A stretch of DNA of 64,000 bases from Cyanidiococcus yangmingshanensis (Eukaryota > Rhodophyta > Bangiophyceae > Cyanidiales > Cyanidiaceae), in contig VWRR01000001.1 of assembly GCA_013995675.1 (NCBI GenBank), positions 682,001 through 746,000 of the forward strand, read 5' to 3'. Position numbers and translations under genes: made by a program. Below the pieces are notes generated by a model. The model worked only from the letters and a program-made list of their open reading frames with translations, did no database searches and was not told the DNA's origin. Of this stretch, positions 50,618 to 61,230 are shown in pieces (the first letter of the stretch is position 1; each line of letters opens with the position of its first letter).

Positions 50618-52763
50618 CCCGAGCTGCATTGATGACGGATGCACTGTTCTGTAGGACGCGCTCTCGTCGCAGCCGTGTTTTCCCAGCCGCGGACTGTCCT
50701 CTGATCCATCGATATGACATGCAAACCTGGAACTGGACCGTATCGGTGGATACTCGAAGATAACTAGATATGAGCAAGGCAGGCAGATACATGCCAGGTC
50801 TGCCCTACGTTGGCGAAAAGGAGGCAGTCCCTTGCCTAAACCCAGTAACTCGGCCACCAGATACAGGCATTCGACCGAAACGAACGACATTTTGATAAGA
50901 TGCAGCTGGAGACTCGATAGGTCCAGACGGTGCGAATAGCTTGCTTCGATCTTTTCTGAACGAATATCATCCGCAATGAAAAAAATTCCCACGAACCCTG
51001 CACCTTAGGAACGGATCCTGTGCTGGAGACACAGAACCAGCAGCACCACAACAAGGCCTGCGCTTGGACCGGCACACCCACTTCGCGTTCCGCACGAAAC
51101 ATAGTCCTCTAGGGCGAACGGCCTCTTCTGGTTTACCTTGTGAGGTGACATCGCTGCTGAGCCAGTACATCCTTCGTCTCGGTTCTGTTTCAGTTGGAGC
51201 AGTGTTGAACCTGGTTCGGTGGACACGCAACAGGCGTGAGGTTGGGTATCGGCGCTTGGCCCGGCAAACTCTGGTGGCACGGAGAAACCTTTCCAGAGAG
51301 GTTTCCGTACCAGTCGTGCGAGCCTCTTTTGGAGCGGCACACGGCAGGGTTGGCTGTAGATAGGAGGTCGCAGCCGTTCACCTCTCCGTCGGGGAGGAAT
51401 GGACTCGAATCAGCGACACCTCGGTCGTTTTCAACGAGCTGTGCGGAGGTCGGACGAGATCGCTCGCGAACCACTTTTTCCACGTTGTCCCATCGGCTGG
51501 GAGAACTACGTTCCCAGCGGGAAACTACGTGTACCGTGCCGATCGAGTCCATACGAGAAGAGCTTGAGTTTCGCTGGGAACTCCTCTGAACCCGAGCGCA
51601 ACGCGTCCACCAGTGCCCCGACTGGCCCTGTCAAACAACAACAAGCTACGGAGACAGGTGTGGCGAACCCGAACTCGGAGCAAGACGATCCAAGCACCTT
51701 TTGTGTTGACAGTACTGGCCTCACGGACTGTGTCTGATGTACTGCCGGTCTCAGTGCAGGATTTGGACGAGAGTGGTTCGCACGGTCTTGAAAATCCTGC
51801 CCATAAACGAAAAAACAGCGAAATCTACTTGGTCGAATGGTCACGAGCTCTAGCGATCGAAGAAATGTCTCATTGGGGGCTTGTGGATATCGTTCCCGAA
51901 GCTCGAGGCAGCCAACATCCGGTGACGAATCGTGCGAAACACCCGTTCGAAGAACAGCGGGTTTCACCAGCGGCAGGTCTGCGCTCCGACAGGACAAAAC
52001 TGTCATGGGTTACAGCATCTGTCTTGGAGCGCTTCGGCAACGAGGCCTTCGCCCACTTTCGGAAGCAGCAGCAGCAGCAGGCGTTCGGGACGGATGATCC
52101 ACTCGAGCCGAACCGCTCAGCACTTCAACGTCCGAAACGGAATACGCGCTACTCGCGTCACGATTGATCTGCACTTTCGCGACCCGGCTTTGCATGGGCT
52201 GTTCGCTTTCGATGCGGCCGGCGTGACGGGTGACACAGCACCTCCAAAGACTGATTCGACTCGCTCTTGAACGACGGGTCACGACGCGGACGCGAGGAAA
52301 CGACGAGCCAGGGCCGATGCCACCGAAGATGTTCACAGCGTCTGATGCAAACGGTTCGTCGCGGAGCGCTATTCGACGCGCGCAAGCCGAGTGTCGCCCA
52401 TGAAATGTCTACGGGACCTTTATTCACGATGCGAAGCCATTTCATGGATATGGAAGATGAATCAGTGTTTAAAGATCGTTGCGCCACACCAATTGTTGGG
52501 GAATTCACGATCGATCGACCTTGAATGGGCCACACACTTCGTGACCAATACGGCGCCGAAGATAGAACGAATCACCAGCTGCCGAGGAATATCCCCATCT
52601 AGAGTCCCGGACGTTGCGTCAGATCTAAATCTTGAGTCAATACAGCAGCGAGTCAGGTTCGCGTCACGGAGTAGCAGCGAATCCTCAAGGTCCAGAATCT
52701 CTACAAAAAGTGCTGGTGCTAAGTTTCGACAATTTCATGGGTTGCAACAAGCGCCAGCTCAAG
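50618..52763. other. 2.1-kb stretch with a possible fragmented gene
   Basis: No confident gene. A plus-strand chain of protein-like frames lies at 51209-52269 (separate entry). The 50618-51200 part shows nothing recognisable. Confidence 0.4.
51209..52269 (+). CDS. Possible unidentified gene, frames change repeatedly
   Basis: Successive plus-strand open frames overlap and each next one is offset by +1, as in the proven frame-shifted genes of this window. They include LGIGAWPGKLWWHGETF, NSSEPERNASTSAPTGPV, IYLVEWSRALAIEEMSHWG, a Gln run after FGNEAFAHFRK, and VTIDLHFRDPALHGLF. None matches a family I recognise, and no ATG is obvious at the start. It could be a host gene with several base errors or just chance open frames in GC-rich DNA. 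Confidence 0.22.
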
Positions 52764-53498
52764 TTACGCCGGTCGTTGATTCGGGGGAACCTGGTCCAAC
52801 GATGGCGAATATTTCTCCGCAACCCGCTGTCGTGACAACGGTCGATCAAGCGTTGCTGCATCGCCAATCGAAAGCGCTTCACTTGGACACACATCCACCG
52901 AGGACGCATGGCGACGTTTCCGACCGTGCGCCATCCACCGGCACCTTAGCTCGATATCCTCGCAAAGGAGCGGAAACCAAAAAGGCAGGCTGCCCTTGGT
53001 CCCCGTTGTCTCGGTCGTGCGCTGTGTTGTCGTCTCCATAACCAGTTCTGCACCGACAGGTTGTTTTCCCGGTGCCTCATTCAAACCGGATATGTAGTTC
53101 CTAAGGTCTGCGTCACGGATACAGGCGCGGCTGCGAGGCCCTGCTTCAGGACTGAGCAGAGGCCGGTTCTCGACACGTGGCGACGGGTTTGAAAGCGTCG
53201 ACGCGCTCGCCGGAGATGCACTCCACAGTGTTGCCGTAAAGTCCATTTTTGCCGGCACATCCCTGTTTTTCAAGCAAGTCTGACAAGCTGGACAAATGGC
53301 GACCTCGTGAGCGACAGGAACCTGCTCGCAACGCTCGCAGAGCGGGAGCGCTGTCACCGACGAACCCAGCGGCTGCGAAACGCTGCGCTGACCGGCAGCA
53401 TCCCAACACCCGTCGCAAATGCACGACTCTTGGCAGTATCTGTTGGCGACTGCCCTATTGCAGGTTTCACAGAGCACTTCGCACGTTGCAAGCCGCAT
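52764..53498 (-). CDS. Protein with two CONSTANS-like B-box zinc fingers
   Basis: 244 residues from ATG 53498. Two consecutive cysteine-rich motifs sit at the N-terminus. The first, CETCNRAVANRYCQESCICDGCW (shown in parts: CETC, YCQ, CICDGC), and the second, LCERCEQVPVAHEVAICPACQTC (ERCEQ, CPACQTC), match the C-x2-C...C-x2-C spacing of plant B-box fingers, although the later His ligands are poorly kept. The C-terminal ~165 residues are low-complexity, and no CCT domain is seen. Such proteins are transcription regulators in plants and algae. The open frame extends upstream to 53708 with a further ATG, but the extension looks non-conserved. Confidence 0.6.
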   Translation of the reverse strand: MRLATCEVLCETCNRAVANRYCQESCICDGCWDAAGQRSVSQPLGSSVTALPLCERCEQVPVAHEVAICPACQTCLKNRDVPAKMDFTATLWSASPASASTLSNPSPRVENRPLLSPEAGPRSRACIRDADLRNYISGLNEAPGKQPVGAELVMETTTQRTTETTGTKGSLPFWFPLLCEDIELRCRWMAHGRKRRHASSVDVCPSEALSIGDAATLDRPLSRQRVAEKYSPSLDQVPPNQRPA

Positions 53499-54226
53499 GC
53501 AAACATACAACACGGGTTCTAAAACGCTGAGGAGCACGCAACGTTTCGCCGAGCCCGCAGTGGTCCCAAACGGATGGCTATCGGCCGTCGGGGCCCAGCG
53601 AACCGTAGCCCGCGATCTGCGGCGCCGACGAAATGCCCTCGCGGCTGGGGTGCCCATTGCGCCGCCCCATCGAAAGGACACGCATGCCATCGCATCGGTT
53701 TGGATCAATCACGTACAAGATGGACACAGCTGGATCTCGTCCGGACGAGCCCGCCGGCTGTCTGTCATCCCAGGGATGATATGATTGATGATGCGTGTGC
53801 CCACCCGGCGACTCGCTGGAATGTGCGCTGCGCGATGACCCACGGCGGCCAGCAGCGCGAACGCGCCATGGAGCGATCATCTTCGTGGGGCGCCATTGCT
53901 GCCGCCGAGGCGGGGGTGTCAGCCAGCGGTCACGACTCGCGTGTCCGTCCATGATCCTGGTCGCAGGAACGTTGCCGAACGAGCGGTCGCAGTGTTCGAG
54001 TGCGCGCCAAGGAATCCTTACTGCGTCTGGAGTTTGCAGCGTTGCGTGTGGTATCTAGTGCGCTGGACTCGAGGCTGAAAAGCGGATCGTCGGCAAGTGG
54101 GTGTACCGCACACTGCAGTGTCCTTCTGGTACGCGAAGGACGTGGTGAAGCCATTGACGGCGGTTGTCACGAACTTCGAGTACGCCGCACCTGATCATTT
54201 TCTCGTGAGGGCCCAGAGCAGCGGTT
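53499..54226. other. Divergent spacer B-box gene / ERV1
   Basis: About 730 bp, GC-rich in the left part; long frames on both strands are not credible as genes. Confidence 0.45.
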
Positions 54227-54982
54227 ATGAATCGCAATGCTTGGTTTAAACTGAATGGATCTTTGCCGGAATCGACACGGTTGCCGCTGCCAAGTACGGC
54301 AACGCGACGTTCTCAAGGGAATGGTCTGCGATTCGCGGCTCGGGCCTTTGTTGCGCTCTTTACCGTCGCTGGTCTAGCGACGTTGGCATTGCGCTGGAGT
54401 CCGTGGCACGAGTCGTTGCTGGTGTCCAAGGTAATGACGCAGGCCTCAACGGACACACCTCTCGGTGGCGCTGAAACCACGGAGCGTGAAAGGTCCGCTG
54501 CAGAGGTAGCAAACGTCTCGTCGCTTCCTCCGACGACTCAATTGAACTCGGCTAGAAAGGGCGTTCCAGTTCAGGACGGAAAGCCGCCAACGAGGGCCGA
54601 GCTAGGTCGCGCTGGTTGGACCTTGATCCACACGATTGCGGCAAACTATCCTGAAGTGCCGACGCCGGACACGCGGGCGCATGCCCGCCAGTTTATCCAG
54701 TCGTTTGCTGCGCTTTACCCGTGCCCAGCATGCCGTGAGCATTTCGAAGCGTATGTTCGAACCCATCCACCGCTCGTTGACACGAGAGAAGACTTCGTGA
54801 AATGGAGCTGTCGAGCGCATAACGCAGTGAACCTACGTCTGGGAAAGCCAACGATCCCCTGTACAGACGTACAAGCCCTGGATAAGCGCTGGCGTGATTG
54901 CCATTGTGATGAGAAGGAGCCCCAAGCCATGATTCGGGCGGCCCGCCGAATGGTCGAAAGTCGAGGTGAGCGCAAGATTTAA
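54227..54982 (+). CDS. ERV1: ERV1/ALR-type FAD sulfhydryl oxidase with N-terminal membrane segment
   Basis: 251 residues. The Erv1/Alr domain (about 125-230) has LGRAGWTLIHTIAANYPEVP, the redox motif YPCPACREHF (Cys166 and Cys169), WSCRAHNAVNLRLGKP for FAD binding, and a final C-x14-CHC. It makes disulfides using FAD and passes electrons to cytochrome c or O2. In mitochondria it acts with Mia40 in the intermembrane space. Unlike yeast or human Erv1, there is no N-terminal C-x2-C shuttle but a hydrophobic helix near 44-62 (RAFVALFTVAGLATLALRW) that could anchor it. The CHC tail may be the shuttle, as in plant-type Erv1. An Erv2/ER assignment is the alternative. The stop codon overlaps the stop of uS7. 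Confidence 0.85.
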   Translation: MNRNAWFKLNGSLPESTRLPLPSTATRRSQGNGLRFAARAFVALFTVAGLATLALRWSPWHESLLVSKVMTQASTDTPLGGAETTERERSAAEVANVSSLPPTTQLNSARKGVPVQDGKPPTRAELGRAGWTLIHTIAANYPEVPTPDTRAHARQFIQSFAALYPCPACREHFEAYVRTHPPLVDTREDFVKWSCRAHNAVNLRLGKPTIPCTDVQALDKRWRDCHCDEKEPQAMIRAARRMVESRGERKI

Positions 54983-55413
54983 CGCAAATGCGTGAACATC
55001 TTGTTCGCCTCGGCCATTTTGTGCAACTCTAAACGTCGTTTCCAGGCGATACCCTGTTGGCGATGGATATCGACGAGTTCCGCAGCCAGTCGGGCGGGAG
55101 CGCCACGCTCTCGTCTCTCCGAACGTACTGCATCTCGAATGGCTCGCAACGCTAGTGCTGTCGCCCGATGAGGAGAAAGCGGGCTCGGTACCTGCAGGTT
55201 GCGACCGCTCAGGCGATAGCGGGTCAGTTCCACAACCGGTTTGACAAGCTCAATCGCCTCCTTGGTGTAGCTCGCAGGATCCGTGACCTGGTGATCTCTT
55301 TTGAGAAGCCAGAACGCTTCGTCCACGATCCGTTGAGCAGTGCTCTTCTTCCCGTCCCGCATCAGTATATTGATCAGCTTCGAGACCGCCGGGTCCGCCC
55401 TATAAAGAGACAT
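54979..55413 (-). CDS. Organellar ribosomal protein uS7, probably mitochondrial
   Basis: 144 residues of the uS7 family, which binds the 3' major domain of small-subunit rRNA. KLINILMRDGKKSTAQRIVDEAF, AIELVKPVVELTRYRLSGRNLQVP, RATALALRAIRDAVR and RLAAELVDIHRQQGIAWKRRLELHKMAEANK (the last in parts: RLAAELVDI, KRRLELHKMAEANK) are diagnostic. It is bacterial-like in length, so there is little room for a targeting peptide unless translation starts upstream in a different frame. Plastid S7 is plastid-encoded in red algae, so a mitochondrial role is inferred. It converges with ERV1 and their stop codons overlap by four bases. Confidence 0.88.
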   Translation of the reverse strand: MSLYRADPAVSKLINILMRDGKKSTAQRIVDEAFWLLKRDHQVTDPASYTKEAIELVKPVVELTRYRLSGRNLQVPSPLSPHRATALALRAIRDAVRSERRERGAPARLAAELVDIHRQQGIAWKRRLELHKMAEANKMFTHLR

Positions 55414-56946
55414 GGTTGTTCAACCAACGCCGCCTTGTTTGCTGGCTTTTTGGCTATGCAACACAGGCAGCAACGCGTCTGCGCGCTTCACCCGCCCGGT
55501 CTGTGCCCAGTAACGCGCGAGCTCCAGCTGCGCAGCCTGTGTCTAGAGGCACACAACCCCAAACAGGTGGTGTCTAAAGCCCTGTACTTGAGATCGCCCA
55601 CGCCAAGAGCGCGTTGAACAGGGCAGTGCAAGGAGAACAGAGCAAAAGACTGTGCACGATACTGGCGCAAGCGCGGGCCCCGATTCAGGTGTGACTGCAC
55701 GCTGGCTGCAAAGTACGGTGCGCAAACCGGCCGACTGGTGCAAGACGGCGCTGCCGTTGGTAAACGCTGGGTACACGTCGAAGATCAAATTTGGGAGAAT
55801 ATGTTATGCCACGCTTAGTTCGTGAAGCGTTCAGCGTTTGGACGCAGTCGATGTGTATCGATGAGGGCGCAGTCGGATGCGTAGAGAGGTTGTATCGCGG
55901 ACGTCCACCCAACTATATGGAGTGCGCTTCGCGAGCCAATTCCTTGCAGCGGCCACCAAAACCATAGATCAGACTGTATCTCTCGATTCTTTAGTTGTTG
56001 ACGAAAACTCTATGAATTTCTGGAAATATGTTTCTACGGAAACCCGGATTAAAATTGCGCAACGCAATCAAAGCGATGAGCGAGGTTTTCCTGAAATATC
56101 TTGCACGAACGATTCCCAGCCTGAGTGGGCGGCGCACCTTTGGTCCCAGGAAACTGAACCAGGAACGCATAGGAAGACGAGATAGAGAGACGCCCAGGGG
56201 ATGCTGTTTCGAAACGACACGCGTTACTCGACGAGTCCGCTTCGTTGTCTTGGCTCGTCTCGGAGACCATAGGCATAGGCTCGGGGAATCCCTCCGATCA
56301 GTCGAGCAGCATAGACATGACTCCACACGTTTAAGAGGCACAGCGCATTGATGCGGCCCCCGAATGCTGTACCTAACTGAACGTTGCATCAAGAATGGGA
56401 TGAGAAGCGCGTTCAGCATTTCCAGAACCCGTCACGTGTCAATCGCGACAGTCTCACGTCATCTGATTGTAGCATAAACAAGAGATCCGGTTTTGATAGA
56501 CACATCCGTATATCATTATTGACATGACCGGCAAGTTCGCCAACACATGCTCAGTAATGCGTTGCCTAGGTGGTCCCAGTGCGAACCGTCATGGAGGTAC
56601 CAGCATGCGCCGTCGAGCCCAAGGAGCGCCCCCGTTCCGGCAGTGAGGGCAGCTGCGGCCGGCGGCGCTCCAGGAACGCGCCCGCGGACAGATGGAAGAG
56701 ACGCCGTCGACGCCGGTGCAATCCCAAGGCCATTTCATACCAATAAATTCCATTTAGTCATAATAATGGTATGATTGTGCCGTTCAAGAAATACGTGTCT
56801 GTCTTTCGGTACCGTCACGAGTCCCTCGACAGTATTCATCAGTTGCGTTTCGTTCGGTTTGGGGGTCCCAATCCAGGATTCAAGAGAGCGCTGGCAAGAA
56901 ACTGAACGAAAACTGCAAGATTAGAACGCTTTACAGCGCCCACTCT
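55414..56946. other. 1.5-kb gene-poor stretch with an AT-rich hairpin
   Basis: No gene recognised. Around 56735-56774 an 8-bp inverted repeat flanks an AT-rich loop (separate entry), about 170 bp before RbfA. Confidence 0.45.
56735..56774. repeat. 8-bp inverted repeat with AT-rich 24-base loop
   Basis: tcatacca at 56735-56742 and tggtatga at 56767-56774 are perfectly complementary, in an AT-rich island. It lies upstream of the RbfA gene and could be a promoter feature or a remnant of a small element. Confidence 0.45.
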
Positions 56947-57576
56947 ATGAAACTCGGTTTTATTCCAAGCCCGTGTTTGGGCGAGGCTCAACGAGGTTTT
57001 CATCAACGCTGCCGTGGCTGCCGGAATAGGGTGGACTCGCGTCGCTCGAGCCTCCTGCAGCTCGAGGGGAAGCGTGGGGGTGTCTCACGGCTGAGTCGCC
57101 CCGTGCCGCCCGACAGTGGCCGACCCCGAAGACCCTCTCGAGTTGCTGAACAGATTCGCCGCGACCTCGCCGAGATATTTTTGCACGAGCGGGTAGCTGT
57201 TCAAGAGTCGGAGCGCGAGCTGGTGCCGCCCTCGTTCAGGACTCGTGACATTTCAGTGCTCGAGGTCAGCATCTCACCAGATCTGAGAAGCGCTCGGGTA
57301 GAGGTGAGTACTCTGGGCGGCGAAACGACCGCAAAGTCGTGCGTGGCATGGTTGACCCAGCATCGATGGGAGATTCGTCGCTATCTCGCTCAGAAAATGC
57401 GTCATCAAAAGTCTGTTCCGGAGTTGCACTTTCGCGAGTCTCGAGTACCGCAAGTCATGCGCACGTTGCAGCTTATCGAGAAACTCGCAACAGAGCGTCG
57501 CGAAGGTGGCGCTGTACCGAGCGAGGACAGTGCCGCCGCTCCCTACATTACCTCGGACAGCGAGCTAGATGACTGA
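56947..57576 (+). CDS. RBFA: Ribosome-binding factor A, plastid type
   Basis: 209 residues. The RbfA domain (about 60-180) has RPSRVAEQIRRDLAEIFLHE, then FRTRDISVLEVSISPDLRSARVEVSTLG and HRWEIRRYLAQKMRHQKSVPELHF (cited in parts from residues about 66 to 172). RbfA helps mature the 3' end of small-subunit rRNA and binds the assembling 30S. The first ~60 residues are Arg/Ser-rich with a Cys-rich start, consistent with a plastid (or mitochondrial) transit peptide. ATG 56947 gives that leader. The frame is intact. Confidence 0.9.
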   Translation: MKLGFIPSPCLGEAQRGFHQRCRGCRNRVDSRRSSLLQLEGKRGGVSRLSRPVPPDSGRPRRPSRVAEQIRRDLAEIFLHERVAVQESERELVPPSFRTRDISVLEVSISPDLRSARVEVSTLGGETTAKSCVAWLTQHRWEIRRYLAQKMRHQKSVPELHFRESRVPQVMRTLQLIEKLATERREGGAVPSEDSAAAPYITSDSELDD

Positions 57577-58363
57577 TGCCGATATCCGACCAGAGGAGCT
57601 GTTCTTACTGGCACCGCCTGCAAAATCGGATCCAGAAACCAATGACTAGGAGCTTACTCGAGTCGCGGTAAGGATCCAAGCGCAATCGCCTGTTCCTTTC
57701 CATGAGACGTCGATAAGGGCTCTCGACGCCCAGCGGACATGTGTTCGTGCCCGTGCAGCGCAGCCATGACGAGTCCCCATTCAGTGCGGTTGTTATTTTT
57801 CGAGAGCGCAACCGCCGAGCCGGAACGTCAATCAAAGCGTCGCGCAGCGGTGAGAGATGGCGAGATTGCCCAAGTGGGTACAGTTTATACTCCTCTGACG
57901 AGTCCCTAATCCTACTCGGTGCGGATATCGTTCGATCAAATACGTGTAAGCTTGAGCGCTCATGGCGCGTCTTGCATATCGGCTGTAAAACGCTTCCTGA
58001 AACGCGGCGCAGATATCGCAATGATCTGGTAAGTTAACGGTCGCCATGGAGGTTCAGCTGCCGTGGCTTTCCCTCCCGATGAAATCAAAGCAGGGGATTA
58101 CGAGCACCACCCTGGGTCGCTGCTGAGCAACCTCAACGCCTGATAACGAAGAGTGACTATGACATCAGACCACGCACGCGCTGCTTCGAGTTTGGTCTCG
58201 AAATCACCAGCGCGACCTCTCTGATCCCTCAAGAATATAAGTAAGTACACGACGCAAAAGTTTCTGTCCACCAGAGCCACTCATCTCCAGAGGTTCGTGC
58301 TCCAGGCATTCCATTCGCACACGCGCACCACACCCAGAAAGCATACTGTTCATGATGGAGGCC
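57577..58363. other. Convergent spacer RbfA / SNM1
   Basis: Frames of ~100-138 codons occur on both strands without any recognised motif. Confidence 0.45.
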
Positions 58364-60437
58364 TTATTCGTCTGTACACTGGACTCGTTTCGGCAGAAGC
58401 CGTTGCAGATGAGCCGCTCGCGTAGACACCGTCGGTACGATGCGCTCTGGTTGAATCCAATCAATGAAGGCTTTCAACTCCGTGAACGAAGAGTGTTCGC
58501 TATACGGGAGTTTGTAGAGCACGCATGATCGATTGTTTGGTAACACGCTCCGTTCCAGCAAGGCTTGCTTCTCGACAGGAAGACCATCCAGGCGTCGCGT
58601 TCCTGTGTCCGGCCTCGAAGGGTGACACCATCCTGTCGCCATAACACCCACAAGCTGCCGGTATCCCAGCTGTTGTGCTCGCCGGAACGCTCGCAGGAGT
58701 TGCCTCGGTTGCACGTCCGCCATGTGCACCAGGTGCACGCATGAGTCTTGAACACGCTCGGACAACAGGGCAGCGTAAGGCGACGCTTCACCTGGTGCAG
58801 AACACATACAATCCAGTAGCACGCGACGCTTACGATGCCATGACGGGTCGATGAAGACTTTGGTGCCTAGCGCATGAGCCAATGAGACCCAGACGCGCTC
58901 CTTTCCAATAAAGTAGGTTCCACAAAGGAATAGCGTCGGTGCATAAGCCGCCTCACGCTGTGCTGCGTCTCTCAACGCTTCAAGGACAACTTCTTGAGGG
59001 GCAAAGTCGTAGCGTGGGTCACTGTACGTCGTGTCGACATGAAGGCGGTGGACGCGAGCGCTCACCTCGTGCTGACTCGCAGCAATCGTTGACAGAATCG
59101 GGTCGTTGCGCATTCGGGATGGCTCGTAACGCATATCACCACAGTGCACCACGATTTTGCCAGTTGAGAACACCTGGAAAACGAAGATGACCGCTCCGGG
59201 ACAATGGTTTGCATCACAGGCCATGACGCGCACGAGTGGCTTGGGCTCGCTTGCGTCGGGATCCTCGTAAACGATGATACCTTTGGGATCCCCAACCGGG
59301 ACGCGTACCAGTACTGTATCGTCGAGACGGTACTCGGCCTGGAGAATGCTCGACGTGATCGGGCTTGCATAGAGTCGACGCTTTGCATTCCGGACGGAAC
59401 TGTGTCTTGCGTAGACCCCCATAATGGTCTGCATGGTAATGTGTTAGAAAGAAATGACGGTATCCGTCGTCGGCTCGCATGGGGACACGAAACGAGTCCA
59501 CCACACATCCAGACGCACCAGCGATGAGTTTGCAGGCAGGATGACGAGCTCGAGCGGACCCTCCTTGAGATTGCGGCTTGACAACTGATGATTTCTTCGG
59601 AAAACCCTGCAGACGGAACGCCTCCAGGACCCCCATATCCGCAGGCTGCTTGAATTGCTCACCATTACAATCTTCAGCTGGTAACGGCTTCGACAAGGTT
59701 GTAATTGCGGAGCAAGCTTTAGAATGCTCCAAACAATCCGTTGCCGCATCGAAACAGTAATTGGGTGTCGGCTGAGAGGCATGCCGCGTGATGCCCCAGT
59801 CCAAAAGCGTGCCTTGCCGACTACCGCCCGAGTTCAGCGTCTTCGGACTGGCATTTGGTCTCGGCCGTTTGCGCTGGACGCCAACCGTGTACTGCTTTGC
59901 AGCTGTATTCGCTATTCGACGTGAACTCGTGGCTTGTTGTTCGGCGTGTGAAACGACCATGGGCGCTTCGAGTCGACGCGCGCCACGCAGGTCAGCCTCC
60001 CATGAACGCGCTATCGTCGAGGTGTTCCCTTCGATCGACACGAGAGATGCTCTCGCCTTGACATAATCAACCCTAGTATTCGAAACGACTTCATTCCAGG
60101 TATGTTTCTCTGCACCGAGTCGGCAACCGACGAGCCCGCTTGCAGGCGACAACCCTGTTCCGGCAACACAGAGGCCAGCCGTCGTTGGTGGAGAAACCTG
60201 GCTCGTTACGGATCCCAGGTACTGTCGAGCGCAGCGTTCCACCGCAAGAGAGAGACAGCGACGTGCCCCGAGTGTGGTCACGCCAAGCGCAAGAAGTGCT
60301 TCGTCCAAGGAGCTTTCCTGCCATAGCTCGACAAGCGCCTTGAGTCGCACGCCGCCTGCTCTTTGAAACAGAGGATAGTACAACGAGGGATCAAGTCCAG
60401 CGTCAGAGAGCCACTCTTCAGACAAGAATTGATCCAT
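58364..60437 (-). CDS. SNM1: SNM1/PSO2 DNA cross-link repair nuclease, frame-shifted in this sequence
   Basis: A metallo-beta-lactamase/beta-CASP 5'-exonuclease that repairs interstrand cross-links. The metal motif HYHADH lies in FFLTHYHADHYGGL. The beta-lactamase core continues with YASPITSSIL, ACDANHCPGAVIFVFQ and VVHCGDMRYEPSRM, and beta-CASP motifs such as THTTYSDPRYDF-like (DTTYSDPRYDF) and YSEHSSFTELKAFI appear later. The N-terminal ~280 residues are family-poor. Homology passes from one frame to another just after HYGGL. Dropping one base in the TTT at 59382-59384 (AAA on the coding strand) gives a continuous protein of about 690 residues. ATG 60437 is used. No alternative identity is likely; SNM1A/B/Artemis cannot be told apart. 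Confidence 0.88.
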
Positions 60438-61230
60438 AAACCGTTGAAAGCTCTAGAAGAAGGACATGGAACGATCCAAGTTCTCGTGACGCGTGCGAGC
60501 GTCTCGCACTCGTGTTCAAAAGTCAGTTCAGTCTTTCGCGGCTTTTTCCCGATGCCGGACAGCGGACCAGTCCCGCCCAGCGCTGTGTTCGAAGCGCCTG
60601 TTCAGCGTTTTTGCTGCAAGTGCTGGTTATCTCGAAAGGTTCAGTATCTTTCAGGAATAGATGTATATTTATGGAGGTTCGTATCTGAGAGCGTTGAGAA
60701 GATAAGCGTCTTTGGAGCAACAGCGAACTTGGGAGCCTTGGGCGAGTTCTCGCGAGGCACGTCTCGCCGACAAAACCAAACGACCTTGTACCGCAGGCGT
60801 GGGACGAGGCTGCAAACAATGATACCAGTCAGATGGGAGGAATCTTTAGGTGATTTTGGCATCTTTCATGATTCGAAACTCATCAGAGCGGTGAGCTTTT
60901 CTCAAACCAACCGTCTGCGAGACCACGAGTCACGATACACGTTGGATATCGCACCTGATCACGCCTGATTCTGTGAAAAGTCGCCGAACTCATGTTCTTT
61001 TATAAAACGAATGCAGCAGCGCGTTGGATAACCAATCATCAGGTATGCAGTGAGCGGCTCCTTTTCGTCTCCCGACACAAGAGATATTGCATCTCGCGAG
61101 CATATCGTTATCTTCCGGATCGATCATATCGAAAAATTGGTAGATTAGCGGTTCGAAACTCAGAGGGCGAAAGACCCTGGCTCGTCTCCACCATCCGTAC
61201 TCATCGGTGCATCGAATACTCCTGACCGCA
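60438..61230. other. Spacer between SNM1 start and NAD synthetase end
   Basis: About 790 bp. A plus-strand frame of 201 codons (60363-60968) overlaps the SNM1 start antisense and has no domain; judged non-coding. Confidence 0.45.

Noticed and set aside
57605-58021. 138-codon minus-strand frame between RbfA and SNM1
   Set aside because: No recognised family, and the opposite strand is equally open.
60363-60968. 201-codon plus-strand frame
   Set aside because: It overlaps the SNM1 start antisense and shows no domain character.
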